Shown piece by piece: positions 53,947-62,394 of a stretch of 64,000 bases of DNA. A program made the position numbers and the translations under genes. The stretch's first letter is position 1; the number at the start of each line of letters is the position of its first letter. This DNA comes from an uncultured Polaribacter sp. (GTDB lineage Bacteria > Bacteroidota > Bacteroidia > Flavobacteriales > Flavobacteriaceae): positions 62,001 through 126,000 of the forward strand of contig NZ_CANLXV010000008.1 in assembly GCF_947495205.1 (NCBI RefSeq), read 5' to 3'. The notes below the pieces were generated by a model. The model saw nothing but the letters and a program-made list of their open reading frames with translations, was not told the DNA's origin and did not search any database.

Positions 53947-54480
53947 ATGACAACTTATCAAGCACTACAAAAGTTTTACAAAGAAAACAACTTCCCTATA
54001 GACGGAGGTGAAAGCGATGCTTATTTTAATTTAAAATTTCAGTTTTTTACACTAAAACTTCCCAATTTTAAATTCAGGAAAGAGGTTATTTATATTCACG
54101 ACATTCAGCATATTTTAAACAATTGCGACACTACTTGGAAAGGTGAAGCATTTATTGCTGGCTGGGAAATAGGCACAAAAATGTGGAAACACATTCCTAT
54201 AGGTTTTATCAGTTTATGGGCAATGGGATTTTCTTTACTTAATCACCCAAAACAGCTTTTAAAAGGATACAAAACTGGTATTAACACTAAAAACATCTTA
54301 GACCTACAATTAAAAAAAGACACTCTTTTACAACTCCCTATTTCCGATTTAAAAACGGCCTTACAAAAAGAGCATGCCACACCTATGAATTGGTTGGTGT
54401 TTCTGTTTTGGTGTTTCACCAGTCTAATTGTTTTTCTATTTCCATTATTACTAATTATTACTTGCATCATTCTATTATGA
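53947..54480 (+). CDS. Coq4-like HDxxH protein with C-terminal membrane helix
   Basis: Protein of 177 aa with HDIQHIL near residue 56 followed by GEAFIAGWEIG, resembling the HDxxH...E zinc motif of COQ4-type proteins. A hydrophobic C-terminus (LVFLFPLLLIITCIILL) would anchor it. The start is the ATG at 53947; the TTG one codon before is less likely. Its stop overlaps the next ATG by four bases (ATGA), implying coupling with a flavodoxin-fold oxidoreductase. A quinone-related role is only a guess. Confidence 0.65.
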   Translation: MTTYQALQKFYKENNFPIDGGESDAYFNLKFQFFTLKLPNFKFRKEVIYIHDIQHILNNCDTTWKGEAFIAGWEIGTKMWKHIPIGFISLWAMGFSLLNHPKQLLKGYKTGINTKNILDLQLKKDTLLQLPISDLKTALQKEHATPMNWLVFLFWCFTSLIVFLFPLLLIITCIILL

Positions 54481-55055
54481 AAAAAACACTCATAATTAAC
54501 GGACACCCAGATAAAAAAAGTTTTTGTTACGCACTTCATAAAGCATACAAAAAAGGAGCTCTAAAAACCACTACAGAACTTAAAGAAATTTATGTAACAG
54601 ATTTAGAGTTTAACCCCAATTTAGAGTTTGGTTACAGAAAACGGACAACATTAGAGCCCGATTTATTGGAGGCTCAAGAAAAAATAAAATGGGCAGACCA
54701 TATTGTATGGATTTACCCTGTTTGGTGGGGCTCTTATCCTGCAATTTTAAAAGGTTTTATTGATCGTGTTTTTTTACCCGGTTTTGCTTTTAAAAAAAGA
54801 GACAATTCTCAATGGTGGGATAAATTTTTGACTGGTAAAACATCAAGAATAATTTCTACTTTAGACCAACCAACATGGTATTATAAACTGATAAATAAAC
54901 AACCAAGCAATTGTGCTATTAAAAAACTGACTTTAAATTTTATTGGTATTAAAAAAGTAAACTTTACAACCATAGGCTCTTTAAGATTATCTAAAGACTC
55001 TTATAGAACAAATTGGTTACAAAAAGTAGAAAAATTAGGTGCTTTAAATAGGTAA
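54477..55055 (+). CDS. NAD(P)H dehydrogenase (quinone)/flavodoxin-fold oxidoreductase
   Basis: Flavoprotein of 192 aa in the NQO/MdaB-like family: LIINGHPDKKSF at the start, then IVWIYPVWWGSYPAILKGFIDRVF and LPGFAF, the FMN/FAD phosphate and isoalloxazine contacts. It probably reduces quinones or xenobiotics with NAD(P)H. I place the start at ATG 54477, which overlaps the upstream stop; a longer frame exists but has no family support. Confidence 0.9.
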   Translation: MKKTLIINGHPDKKSFCYALHKAYKKGALKTTTELKEIYVTDLEFNPNLEFGYRKRTTLEPDLLEAQEKIKWADHIVWIYPVWWGSYPAILKGFIDRVFLPGFAFKKRDNSQWWDKFLTGKTSRIISTLDQPTWYYKLINKQPSNCAIKKLTLNFIGIKKVNFTTIGSLRLSKDSYRTNWLQKVEKLGALNR

Positions 55056-55072
55056 TTTAAGACTTATACTTC

Positions 55073-55118
55073 TCTATATTTTTGACTAATAATTATTACT
55101 TTTACTCAAAAATATAGA
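55073..55118 (+). promoter_or_regulatory. Promoter box inside a perfect 13-bp inverted repeat
   Basis: TCTATATTTTTGA at 55073-55085 is perfectly complementary to TCAAAAATATAGA at 55106-55118, separated by 20 bases. The left arm contains TATTTTTG (55077-55084), a TAnnTTTG match for the gene at 55126; the right arm carries the same box on the other strand. It could be an operator or simply two divergent promoter boxes. Confidence 0.55.
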
Positions 55119-55125
55119 TTAGCCA

Positions 55126-55461
55126 ATGAAAGTAATAAACTTCACTGAAATTCAAATTAAAAATTATATAGAAAAAATTAGACCTCCTAAAGAAATTCGA
55201 GAACAAGTAGACATCTCATATTCTATCATAAAAAACACCATAGAAATTTTTGAAATTAGACCAGATTGGATTGATGAAAAAACAAAAATAAACATACCTG
55301 TAGCAAGGGCTAAATATATTAAAAGCAGAAAAATATGGAGAATCTATTGGTTAAACTCTTCTGACAAATGGCTACCATATAAACCCAGCCCAGAAGTAAA
55401 TAGGTTTTCTGACTTTATTACTCTTTTAGAAAAAGATACAAACAACTGTTTTTGGGAATAA
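55126..55461 (+). CDS. DUF3024-like small protein
   Basis: Protein of 111 aa. RPPKEIREQVDISYSI, VARAKYIKSRKIWRIYWLN and DKWLPYKPSPE match what I recall of DUF3024, a family of unknown function. No signal peptide or membrane helix. Single gene with its own promoter box, ending 15 bases before the convergent polyprenyl synthase. Confidence 0.78.
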   Translation: MKVINFTEIQIKNYIEKIRPPKEIREQVDISYSIIKNTIEIFEIRPDWIDEKTKINIPVARAKYIKSRKIWRIYWLNSSDKWLPYKPSPEVNRFSDFITLLEKDTNNCFWE

Positions 55462-55476
55462 ACAACAGGTTCAAAT

Positions 55477-56454
55477 TTATATTTTACGTTCTACAACGTA
55501 ATCAATCATCATTTGTAAAGATTTTTTATATTCAGATTCTGAAAAATCGTTTAGTATAGCTAATGCTTTTGCTTTATAAGCATTCATTTGATTGGTAGTA
55601 TATTCTATACCTCCATTTTCTTTTACAAACGCGATAACTTCTTTTACACGAACCTTATTTTTATTGTGCTTTTTTATTGAGTTAATTAACCAGGTTTTAT
55701 CCTTTTTAGAACAGCTGTTTAACGTATAAATTAAAGGTAAAGTCATTTTTTGCTCTTTAATATCTATACCTGTTGGTTTGCCTATTTTAGCGTCTGAATA
55801 ATCAAACAAATCATCTTTTATTTGAAATGCAATACCAATATACTCGCCAAATTTGCGCATTTGCTGCACACAATCTTGATTTGCACCAACAGATGCTGCA
55901 CCAATACCACAACAAGCAGCAATTAAGGTTGCTGTTTTTTTTCTGATAATATCAAAATAAATGGCTTCTGTAATGTCTAATTTTCTTGCTTTTTCTATTT
56001 GTAAAAGTTCACCTTCACTCATTTCTCTAACGGCGATAGAAATTAATTTTAGCAAATCAAAATCTTCATTATCTATAGAAAGTAATAACCCTTTAGAAAG
56101 CATAAAATCTCCCACTAGAACTGCAATTTTATTTTTCCATAATGCATTTATAGAGAAAAAACCTCTACGTCTATTGCTATCATCTACAACATCATCATGC
56201 ACTAAAGTTGCTGTGTGAATTAATTCTACCACAGCTGCTCCTCTGTAAGTTCTTTCATCAAAACCACCATCAGAAACCATTTTTGCCACCAAAAAAACAA
56301 ACATTGGGCGCATTTGTTTTCCTTTTCTGCGCACAATATAATAGGTAATTCTATTTAAAAGTGGTACTTTAGAAAGCATGGATTCTTTGAATTTTTCTTC
56401 AAAGAGTTCCATTTCATTCTTAATAGGTAATTTTATAAGTTCTACTGGTTTCAT
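55477..56454 (-). CDS. Polyprenyl diphosphate synthase (all-trans, octaprenyl-type)
   Basis: Condenses isopentenyl diphosphate with allylic diphosphates. The first Asp-rich motif HDDVVDDSNRRRG is at about 86-98 and the second is KDDLFDYSD. Length 325 aa and the wording fit the menaquinone side-chain synthases of Bacteroidota, but chain length cannot be fixed by eye. Divergent to a small exported protein, sharing a 59-base promoter region. Confidence 0.93.
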   Translation of the reverse strand: MKPVELIKLPIKNEMELFEEKFKESMLSKVPLLNRITYYIVRRKGKQMRPMFVFLVAKMVSDGGFDERTYRGAAVVELIHTATLVHDDVVDDSNRRRGFFSINALWKNKIAVLVGDFMLSKGLLLSIDNEDFDLLKLISIAVREMSEGELLQIEKARKLDITEAIYFDIIRKKTATLIAACCGIGAASVGANQDCVQQMRKFGEYIGIAFQIKDDLFDYSDAKIGKPTGIDIKEQKMTLPLIYTLNSCSKKDKTWLINSIKKHNKNKVRVKEVIAFVKENGGIEYTTNQMNAYKAKALAILNDFSESEYKKSLQMMIDYVVERKI

Positions 56455-56460
56455 CTATAT

Positions 56461-56481
56461 CAAAAATAAAGAATAAATTTG
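56461..56481. promoter_or_regulatory. Back-to-back promoters of the polyprenyl synthase and the exported protein
   Basis: CAAAAATA at 56461-56468 is TATTTTTG on the minus strand (for 56454) and TAAATTTG lies at 56474-56481 on the plus strand (for 56514). The two -7 boxes are only 5 bases apart, so the two polymerases would exclude each other. Confidence 0.55.
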
Positions 56482-56513
56482 GTTTTTAAATCTTTAAAAT
56501 CAACTTTTGTATT

Positions 56514-57029
56514 ATGCAAAAATCAGTATTATTTATAGCGGTTTTATTATTTAGCAGCTTATTTTATAGCCAAAATAAAAAAGAACAATTTCCTTTAAAT
56601 GCATTGGGTATTTATAAGGGTGATTTAACCATTTCTAGCAATAAAGGAGTGCAAATTGTACCTATGGAGTTCCATTTATTGAAAACGGAAAAAACCAACA
56701 CGTTCAAATATGTAATTGTGTATAAAAATAAACCTAGAAACTATACCTTGATTACAAAAGATTTAAAAAACGGCATTTTTAATATCGATGAAAATAATGG
56801 AATTGTACTTCCTGCAAAATATGCTAACAATGTGCTGTATAGCTTTTTTGAAGTGAATGGTAATTTTTTAAGCTCTAGATTATTATTTAAAAACAATAGC
56901 TTAGATTTTGAAATTCTTTTTACTGCAATCAAAAATAAAATTACAACAGGTGGTACTTCTACAGCAATACCAAAAGTATTTGGCTACCCAATTACTACTG
57001 TTCAAAAAGCAGTTTTAATAAAACAATAA
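56514..57029 (+). CDS. Uncharacterised exported protein
   Basis: Protein of 171 aa with a signal peptide (MQKSVLFIAVLLFSSLFYSQ). The mature part is mostly beta-strand-like (LGIYKGDLTISSNKG, MEFHLLKTEKT) and ends in a hydrophobic strand. I do not recognise a family; it could be a lipocalin-like or carrier fold. Its stop is two bases from the convergent rlmN stop. Confidence 0.75.
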   Translation: MQKSVLFIAVLLFSSLFYSQNKKEQFPLNALGIYKGDLTISSNKGVQIVPMEFHLLKTEKTNTFKYVIVYKNKPRNYTLITKDLKNGIFNIDENNGIVLPAKYANNVLYSFFEVNGNFLSSRLLFKNNSLDFEILFTAIKNKITTGGTSTAIPKVFGYPITTVQKAVLIKQ

Positions 57030-57030
57030 T

Positions 57031-58068
57031 TTAAGCTTTATTTGCCAATTGACCACAAGCAGCATCAATATCCTTACCTCTACTTCTTCTTACATTTACA
57101 GTAATATCATGCATTTCTAAGTTAGAAATATAATTGTTTATTGCAGAAGAACTGGCTTGCTGAAATTCCCCATCGTCTATTGGGTTGTATTCTATTAAAT
57201 TTACTTTGCAAGGCACATATTTACAAAAGTCTACTAATGCTTTTATGTCTTCTTTTCTATCGTTAATGCCGTCCCAAACTACATATTCATAGGTAATAGT
57301 TCTTTGGGTTTTCTCATACCAATATTCTAAAGATTCTCTTAAATCTTTTAAAGGAAATGTAGTATTAAAAGGCATTATAGAAGTTCTAACTTCATCTATT
57401 GCAGAATGTAAAGAAACTGCTAAATTAAATTTTACTTCTTCATCTGCCATTTTTTTTATCATTTTTGGCACACCAGAAGTAGAAACTGTAATTCTTTTAG
57501 AAGACATACCTAAGCCTTCTGGAGAAGTTATCATTTCTATCGATTTTAATACGTTTTTGTAGTTCATAAGAGGTTCTCCCATTCCCATAAACACAATATT
57601 GGTTAATTTTTTATTGTGATATAATCTGCTTTGCTTATCTATAACTACAACTTGATCGTAAATTTCATCTGGGTTTAAATTACGCATTCTTTTTAAACGA
57701 GAAGTTGCACAAAACAAACAATCTAAACTACAACCAACTTGACTAGAAACACAGGCTGTTGTTCTTTTTGGTGTTGGTATTAAAACGGATTCTACCACCA
57801 AACCATCGTGCAGTTTTATACCGTTTTTAATAGTTCCATCGTTACTTTTTTGCATGGAATCTACTTTTATATGGTTAATAACAAAGTTGGCTTCTAACAT
57901 TTCTCTGGTTTGTTTAGAAATGTTTGTCATGGCTTCAAAAGTGTGTAGTGATTTGCTCCAAAGCCATTCATAAACTTGGTTTCCACGAAATGCTTTATCG
58001 CCATTTTGTACAAAAAAATCTCTTAATTGTTCTTTAGTTAAGGCTCTGATGTCTTTCTTTTGAATCAA
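57031..58068 (-). CDS. rlmN: 23S rRNA/tRNA adenine-C2 methyltransferase
   Basis: Radical SAM enzyme that methylates A2503 of 23S rRNA and A37 in some tRNAs. The cluster cysteines are C113, C117 and C120 (CSLDCLFC). The methyl-carrying pair that corresponds to C118 and C355 of the E. coli enzyme is C106 and C338 (AACGQLA). Length 345 aa. The start is a TTG at 58068, supported by the promoter box at 58095-58102. Confidence 0.96.
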   Translation of the reverse strand: MIQKKDIRALTKEQLRDFFVQNGDKAFRGNQVYEWLWSKSLHTFEAMTNISKQTREMLEANFVINHIKVDSMQKSNDGTIKNGIKLHDGLVVESVLIPTPKRTTACVSSQVGCSLDCLFCATSRLKRMRNLNPDEIYDQVVVIDKQSRLYHNKKLTNIVFMGMGEPLMNYKNVLKSIEMITSPEGLGMSSKRITVSTSGVPKMIKKMADEEVKFNLAVSLHSAIDEVRTSIMPFNTTFPLKDLRESLEYWYEKTQRTITYEYVVWDGINDRKEDIKALVDFCKYVPCKVNLIEYNPIDDGEFQQASSSAINNYISNLEMHDITVNVRRSRGKDIDAACGQLANKA

Positions 58069-58094
58069 GTTTTCTAGTTTTTAAAATGCTTTGG

Positions 58095-58102
58095 CAAAAA
58101 TA
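58095..58102 (-). promoter_or_regulatory. -7 element for rlmN
   Basis: CAAAAATA on the plus strand is TATTTTTG on the minus strand, 26 bases before the rlmN start codon. Confidence 0.55.
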
Positions 58103-58140
58103 CAATATAATTTGAAGTTATTACTGTTGTTGGCAAACTG

Positions 58141-58316
58141 TTGCGTTAGTGATTGCAATGGCATCCTTTTTATTTGTTTCGGCTTTTAGGAACATTTTTA
58201 AAAATGCACTTTTTACGTTTGAGAATTTTCTGAATTAAATACAGCGCAAATAAAAAGATATAATGGAAAGCACGACTATATCCTGATGGTAAGCAGGATA
58301 TAGGAACGCCCAAATA
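58141..58316. repeat. Dispersed intergenic element, copy 2 (TTGCGTTAG ... AACGCCCAAATA)
   Basis: Begins TTGCGTTAGTGATTG and ends GGAACGCCCAAATA, sharing both ends and orientation with the element at 34361-34450 but with a longer centre. It contains a perfect 10-bp hairpin CTATATCCTG / CAGGATATAG (58276-58303). Like copy 1 it lies downstream of a minus-strand gene (queA). With the terminator at 58322-58358 it fills most of the 317-base gap 58069-58385. Confidence 0.65.
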
Positions 58317-58321
58317 GAAAT

Positions 58322-58358
58322 AAAAAAACTGATGATTAGATAAATAATCATCAGTTTT
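58322..58358 (-). terminator. Rho-independent terminator of queA
   Basis: 14-bp perfect stem AAAACTGATGATTA / TAATCATCAGTTTT with a 6-base loop; on the minus strand it runs into a run of T. It lies 28 bases past the queA stop. Confidence 0.85.
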
Positions 58359-58385
58359 AAGTGTATATTTTTTAAGAAAAGTGGG

Positions 58386-59435
58386 TTAAATAATTAACAT
58401 TGCGTCTCCGTAAGTCGAGAATTTATAGCCTTCTTTTATTGCTTCTTTGTAAGCTTCCATTACAAAATCATAACCACCAAATGCAGCGGCTTGCATTAAA
58501 AGTGTAGATTTTGGTGGATGAAAGTTGGTAATCATCGCATTGGCAATGCTAAAATCATGCGGTGGAAAAATAAATTTATTTGTCCAACCATTATATGGAT
58601 TTAATTGCTGATTAGAAGAAACAGAAGATTCTACAGTACGCATAACTGTTGTACCTACAGCGCAAATTCTTCTTTTTTCTGCTTTTGCTTTATTAATCAT
58701 ATCTGCAGAAGCAACAGGAATATCTATTTGCTCAGAATCCATTTTATGTTTTGATAAATCTTCTACCTCAACATCACTAAAAGTACCTAAACCAACATGC
58801 AAAGTCATTTCTGCAAAGTCTATTCCTTTAATTTCGAAACGCTTTAAAAGGTGTTTAGAAAAGTGCAAACCTGCAGTTGGTGCTGCAACAGCTCCTTCGT
58901 TTTTTGCAAAAATAGTTTGGTAACGCTCTTCGTCTATTTCTTCTACTTCTCTATTAATTTCTTTTGGTAATGGTGTTTGCCCTAATTCTAACAATTTTGC
59001 TCTAAATTCTTCATAAGAACCGTCAAACAAAAAACGCAAAGTTCTTCCTCTAGAGGTTGTGTTGTCTATAACTTCTGCTACTAAACTATCATCTTCTCCG
59101 AAAAATAATTTATTACCAATTCTAATTTTTCTTGCAGGATCTACTAAAACGTCCCATAATCTATTTTCTGCATTTAGTTCTCTTAATAAGAAAACTTCTA
59201 TTCTTGCGCCTGTTTTTTCTTTATTACCAAACATTCTGGCAGGAAAAACCTTGGTGTTGTTTAACATTAAAACATCACCTTCATCAAAATAGTTAATAAC
59301 ATCTTTAAAAACTTTATGTTCTATAGTGCCTTCTTTTCTGTTTAAAACCATTAAACGAGACTCATCTCTATGATCTGCAGGATATTTTGCTAGTAATTCT
59401 TCTGGTAATTCAAATTCAAAATTCGATAATTTCAT
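58386..59435 (-). CDS. queA: S-adenosylmethionine:tRNA ribosyltransferase-isomerase
   Basis: Transfers the ribosyl part of SAM to 7-aminomethyl-7-deazaguanine in tRNA, giving epoxyqueuosine. Typical wording: [20 protein letters not shown] at the start, [27 protein letters not shown] and THLHVG-like TLHVGLGTF. Length 349 aa is normal. Preceded by the promoter box at 59460-59467. Confidence 0.97.
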   Translation of the reverse strand: MKLSNFEFELPEELLAKYPADHRDESRLMVLNRKEGTIEHKVFKDVINYFDEGDVLMLNNTKVFPARMFGNKEKTGARIEVFLLRELNAENRLWDVLVDPARKIRIGNKLFFGEDDSLVAEVIDNTTSRGRTLRFLFDGSYEEFRAKLLELGQTPLPKEINREVEEIDEERYQTIFAKNEGAVAAPTAGLHFSKHLLKRFEIKGIDFAEMTLHVGLGTFSDVEVEDLSKHKMDSEQIDIPVASADMINKAKAEKRRICAVGTTVMRTVESSVSSNQQLNPYNGWTNKFIFPPHDFSIANAMITNFHPPKSTLLMQAAAFGGYDFVMEAYKEAIKEGYKFSTYGDAMLII

Positions 59436-59459
59436 ACGTATATTTTCTTAGAAAAGTGG

Positions 59460-59467
59460 CAAATATA
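59460..59467 (-). promoter_or_regulatory. -7 element for queA
   Basis: CAAATATA on the plus strand is TATATTTG on the minus strand (TAnnTTTG), 24 bases before the queA ATG, inside the 74-base gap to aroA. Confidence 0.6.
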
Positions 59468-59509
59468 CGATATGGGAATAGGCGTTGTCAAGCATTTGCC
59501 AATATATCT

Positions 59510-60739
59510 TTACAAATTATCTATTTTAATACCAATTTGTTGCATATTGTCCCAAAAACTTTGGAACGATTTTGTAACCACTTCTGCATTTAAAATTTTA
59601 ATAGGCACTTTTAATGCTAAAGGTGCAAAAGCCATTGCCATTCTATGGTCATTATAAGTTTTTATGGCAATATTTTTGTTTATAGTTATTGATTTTTCTA
59701 AATGCAAACTTTCGTTTGTTACAGAAATTGATGCACCTAAATTGGTTAACTCTTCTTTTAAAGCTTCTAAACGGTCTGTTTCTTTAATTTTTAGCGTATG
59801 TAAACCTGTTAAATTACAGGCAACACTTTCAGAAAAACAAGTTACTGCAATGGTTTGTGCAATATCTGGTGCGTTTTTTAAATTAATTTCTAAGGCATCC
59901 GTTTTACTTTCTTTTTCTTTTTTTAGGGTGATGAAATTATCTCCAAAAATAGTTGAAACGCCAAAATGTTGGTAAATTTCTGCCAAACAACAATCGCCTT
60001 GTAAACTTTCTTTTTTGTAAGCAGATAATTTTATTTCTGAACCTATTGCTGCTGATGCAATTATAGAATAAAAATAACTTGCAGAAGACCAATCTGACTC
60101 TACAACAACGGTTTGTTTCTCGATAGATTTTTTAGGAAAACCTGTTATAATATTTTCTTTAAAACTTGTTTCAATTCCTAATTGATTTAACAAACTCAAA
60201 GTCATATTAATATAAGGAATTGAAGTTATTTTACCAACCAACTCAATTGTTAAACCATTTTCTAATTTAGAAGCTATTAATAATAATGAAGAAATATATT
60301 GGCTACTAACATTACCATTTATAGCAACTTTAGCCTTGGTAATTTTTTGTCCTTTAACTCTAATTGGTGGGTAACCAACTTTAGCTTCATAGGTAATTAC
60401 TGCTCCTAAATCTTTTAATGCATTTACCAAAATTTCTATAGGCCTGTTTTGCATACGTTCAGAACCTGTAAGTACTACTTCTCTACCTTCTTTTACGGCA
60501 AAATAAGAAGTTAAAAAACGCATTGCAGTACCTGCATGACCAATATCTACCGTTTCTTTAGCTGTAGCTAACGCGTGTTGCATGTGCACAGAATCGTCTG
60601 AATCTGACAGGTTAGCTATGGTTAATTCTGGAAACAAGTTTTGTAAAATCAATAATCTGTTAGATTCGCTTTTAGAACCTGAAATTGTTATTTCTTCCTT
60701 TATTTTTTTATCTGCTAAAACATTTAACAATATGTCCAT
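59510..60739 (-). CDS. aroA: 3-phosphoshikimate 1-carboxyvinyltransferase (EPSP synthase)
   Basis: Shikimate-pathway enzyme joining phosphoenolpyruvate and shikimate 3-phosphate. Motifs: SGSKSESNRLLIL near the N-terminus, DIGHAGTAMRFLTSYFAV, and the late KETDRLEAL and YNDHRMAMAF segments. Length 409 aa. The N-terminus is typical of the short Bacteroidota form. Confidence 0.96.
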   Translation of the reverse strand: MDILLNVLADKKIKEEITISGSKSESNRLLILQNLFPELTIANLSDSDDSVHMQHALATAKETVDIGHAGTAMRFLTSYFAVKEGREVVLTGSERMQNRPIEILVNALKDLGAVITYEAKVGYPPIRVKGQKITKAKVAINGNVSSQYISSLLLIASKLENGLTIELVGKITSIPYINMTLSLLNQLGIETSFKENIITGFPKKSIEKQTVVVESDWSSASYFYSIIASAAIGSEIKLSAYKKESLQGDCCLAEIYQHFGVSTIFGDNFITLKKEKESKTDALEINLKNAPDIAQTIAVTCFSESVACNLTGLHTLKIKETDRLEALKEELTNLGASISVTNESLHLEKSITINKNIAIKTYNDHRMAMAFAPLALKVPIKILNAEVVTKSFQSFWDNMQQIGIKIDNL

Positions 60740-60793
60740 TCTAAAAAATGATTTTAATTCTTATTTTTAAATTTTAAATTACCAAAAAACCGT

Positions 60794-61408
60794 GTGAAAA
60801 AATATTTTTTTTGGCTTTTTGCTTCTTTTTAACTGCAAACCCCAAAGTTAATGCACAAAAGAAATCTACCAAAGTTTCTAACGAAAATTTTAATGCAATA
60901 ACCTACAGAAATATTGGCCCATTTAGAAGTGGCAGAAGTGCTGCTGTTACTGGCGTAACCAATAAAGCAAATCTTTTTTATATGGGTGCAACTGGCGGTG
61001 GTGTTTGAAAAACTACAGATACTGGTAACACTTGGCAGCATATTTCTGACGGATTTTTTGGAGGTTCTGTAGGTGCTGTTGCTGTTTCTGAATCTGACAA
61101 TAATGTAATTTATGTTGGAATGGGAGAAAAAACCGTTCGTGGAAATGTTTCTTCTGGAGATGGTATTTGGAAATCTGAAAACGCCAGAAAAACTTGGAAA
61201 CATATTGGACTAAAAAATTCTAGACATATTACCAGAGTTAAAATTCACCCAAAAAACCCAAATATTGTTTTTGCTGGAGTTATGGGAGATTTATACAAAC
61301 AAAGGTTTACCAACTGGAGTTTATGGAATTTTTGGTGTTACATTTTATCTTATAAATTCTGATATTGTGTATGCTTTAATTGAATATAAAAAAATGCAGC
61401 AAAACTAG
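60794..61408 (+). pseudogene. Decayed VPS10/BNR-repeat glycosyl-hydrolase-like exported protein
   Basis: Readable stretches match the N-terminal part of the large BNR/WD40-YVTN repeat proteins of Bacteroidota: NAITYRNIGPFRSGRS, then NLFYMGATGGGV followed by an in-frame TGA (61006-61008) where the family has TGG (Trp, GVWKT), then [19 protein letters not shown] and [14 protein letters not shown]. After GDLYKQ (near 61301) the match jumps, in another frame, to [15 protein letters not shown] and DIVYALIE, with stop TAG at 61408. So there is one nonsense codon, an internal deletion with a frame change, and loss of most of a protein that is usually several hundred residues longer. The start is also out of frame (GTG at 60794). 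Confidence 0.85.
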
Positions 61409-61605
61409 TAGTTTGAAATAGCTTCATTTTAAAGTCAAAATCAACATTAAAAAATAAACCTGCCATAAACTGTCTAAAAGCAAACATTGCAAATAAAATA
61501 TATATCTATAAATTTGTAAGTATTTAGCTAAAGATAACGAATTGATTAATTCAATTTACTTTTTTACATTTTTATTTAACTTATCATTTACCTCTTTCAA
61601 TTTCA

Positions 61606-61854
61606 TTATTTCATTTTCTTGTTAGTAATCCACAATCCGTAGAAAAAACAGATAAATATTTTAATTCCCCAGAAAGATTTCCATTTTCCATCTGCAAAAT
61701 TTACTTGATTTACTTTAGCAAAATCACCAGCAAAAATATCGCGCCAACTGTTCATAAATAAAGAAATTAAGGTAACCATTATAAAGAATGGAATGGCAAC
61801 TTTGGCTAAATTTCTCCAGAAAACAGGTTGTTTAATTTTTTCTAAAAAAGTCAT
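61606..61854 (-). CDS. Small uncharacterised membrane protein
   Basis: Protein of 82 aa with two hydrophobic segments (VAIPFFIMVTLISLF and GIKIFICFFYGLWI) joined by a short polar loop. I do not recognise it. It starts 2 bases after the pyrophosphohydrolase stop, so the two are likely co-transcribed. The 197 bases before its stop (61409-61605) show nothing. Confidence 0.7.
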   Translation of the reverse strand: MTFLEKIKQPVFWRNLAKVAIPFFIMVTLISLFMNSWRDIFAGDFAKVNQVNFADGKWKSFWGIKIFICFFYGLWITNKKMK

Positions 61855-61856
61855 TT

Positions 61857-62183
61857 TTATTTTAATTTTTCGTTGTTATGATGGCGATTGTGGTCTCGTT
61901 TTGTTTTAATAGCTAACTTTTTATCAAAAGCATCTTGCAAATTTATTCCTGTTTGGTTTGCTAAGCATAAAACTACAAACATCACATCTGCCAACTCTTC
62001 TCCTAAATCTTTATTTTTATCAGATTCTTTTTCGCTTTGTTCTCCATAACGTCTTGCAATAATACGTGCAACTTCACCAACTTCTTCTGTTAATTGCGCC
62101 ATATTTGTAAGCTCATTAAAATAACGTACACCATGATTTTTAATCCAATCGTCTACTTGTTTTTGTGCGTTTTCTATGTTCAT
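61857..62183 (-). CDS. MazG-like nucleotide pyrophosphohydrolase
   Basis: All-alpha NTP pyrophosphatase of 108 aa; metal-binding acids are in LTEEVGEVARIIARRYGE (EExxE) and LGEELADVMFVV (ExxD). It hydrolyses (d)NTPs or damaged nucleotides, substrate unknown. Own promoter box at 62204-62211. Confidence 0.92.
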   Translation of the reverse strand: MNIENAQKQVDDWIKNHGVRYFNELTNMAQLTEEVGEVARIIARRYGEQSEKESDKNKDLGEELADVMFVVLCLANQTGINLQDAFDKKLAIKTKRDHNRHHNNEKLK

Positions 62184-62203
62184 TTTTAAAAATTTAAGAA
62201 AAA

Positions 62204-62211
62204 CAAAGTTA
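62204..62211 (-). promoter_or_regulatory. -7 element for the MazG-like gene
   Basis: CAAAGTTA on the plus strand is TAACTTTG on the minus strand (TAnnTTTG), 20 bases before the start codon. Confidence 0.55.
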
Positions 62212-62363
62212 CAAAGTATAAGAGAGAGTTTGGTTAGAATAATTTAGTTTGTCTGTAAATTTATTTTCTTATAACTTCTTTAACGCCGAATTTACGTGCT
62301 TAAAATGACTATATATTTAAATTAAGTTATGGTACATTTAAAAATCGAATTTCAAACAAATCC

Positions 62364-62385
62364 AAAGGTATAATTTAATACCTTT
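62364..62385. promoter_or_regulatory. Inverted repeat just upstream of the ABC-3C operon
   Basis: AAAGGTAT (62364-62371) pairs with ATACCTTT (62378-62385) over a 6-base loop, and ends 9 bases before the ATG at 62395. It could be an operator, or an RNA hairpin hiding the start. The rest of the 211-base divergent gap shows only the MazG promoter box. Confidence 0.5.
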
Positions 62386-62394
62386 ACAATCACT

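Noticed and set aside
61006..61008. TGA as selenocysteine or reassigned Trp in the BNR-repeat gene
   Set aside because: The same gene also has an internal deletion, a frame change and loss of most of its length, and elsewhere TGA ends genes normally (for example 54478-54480).
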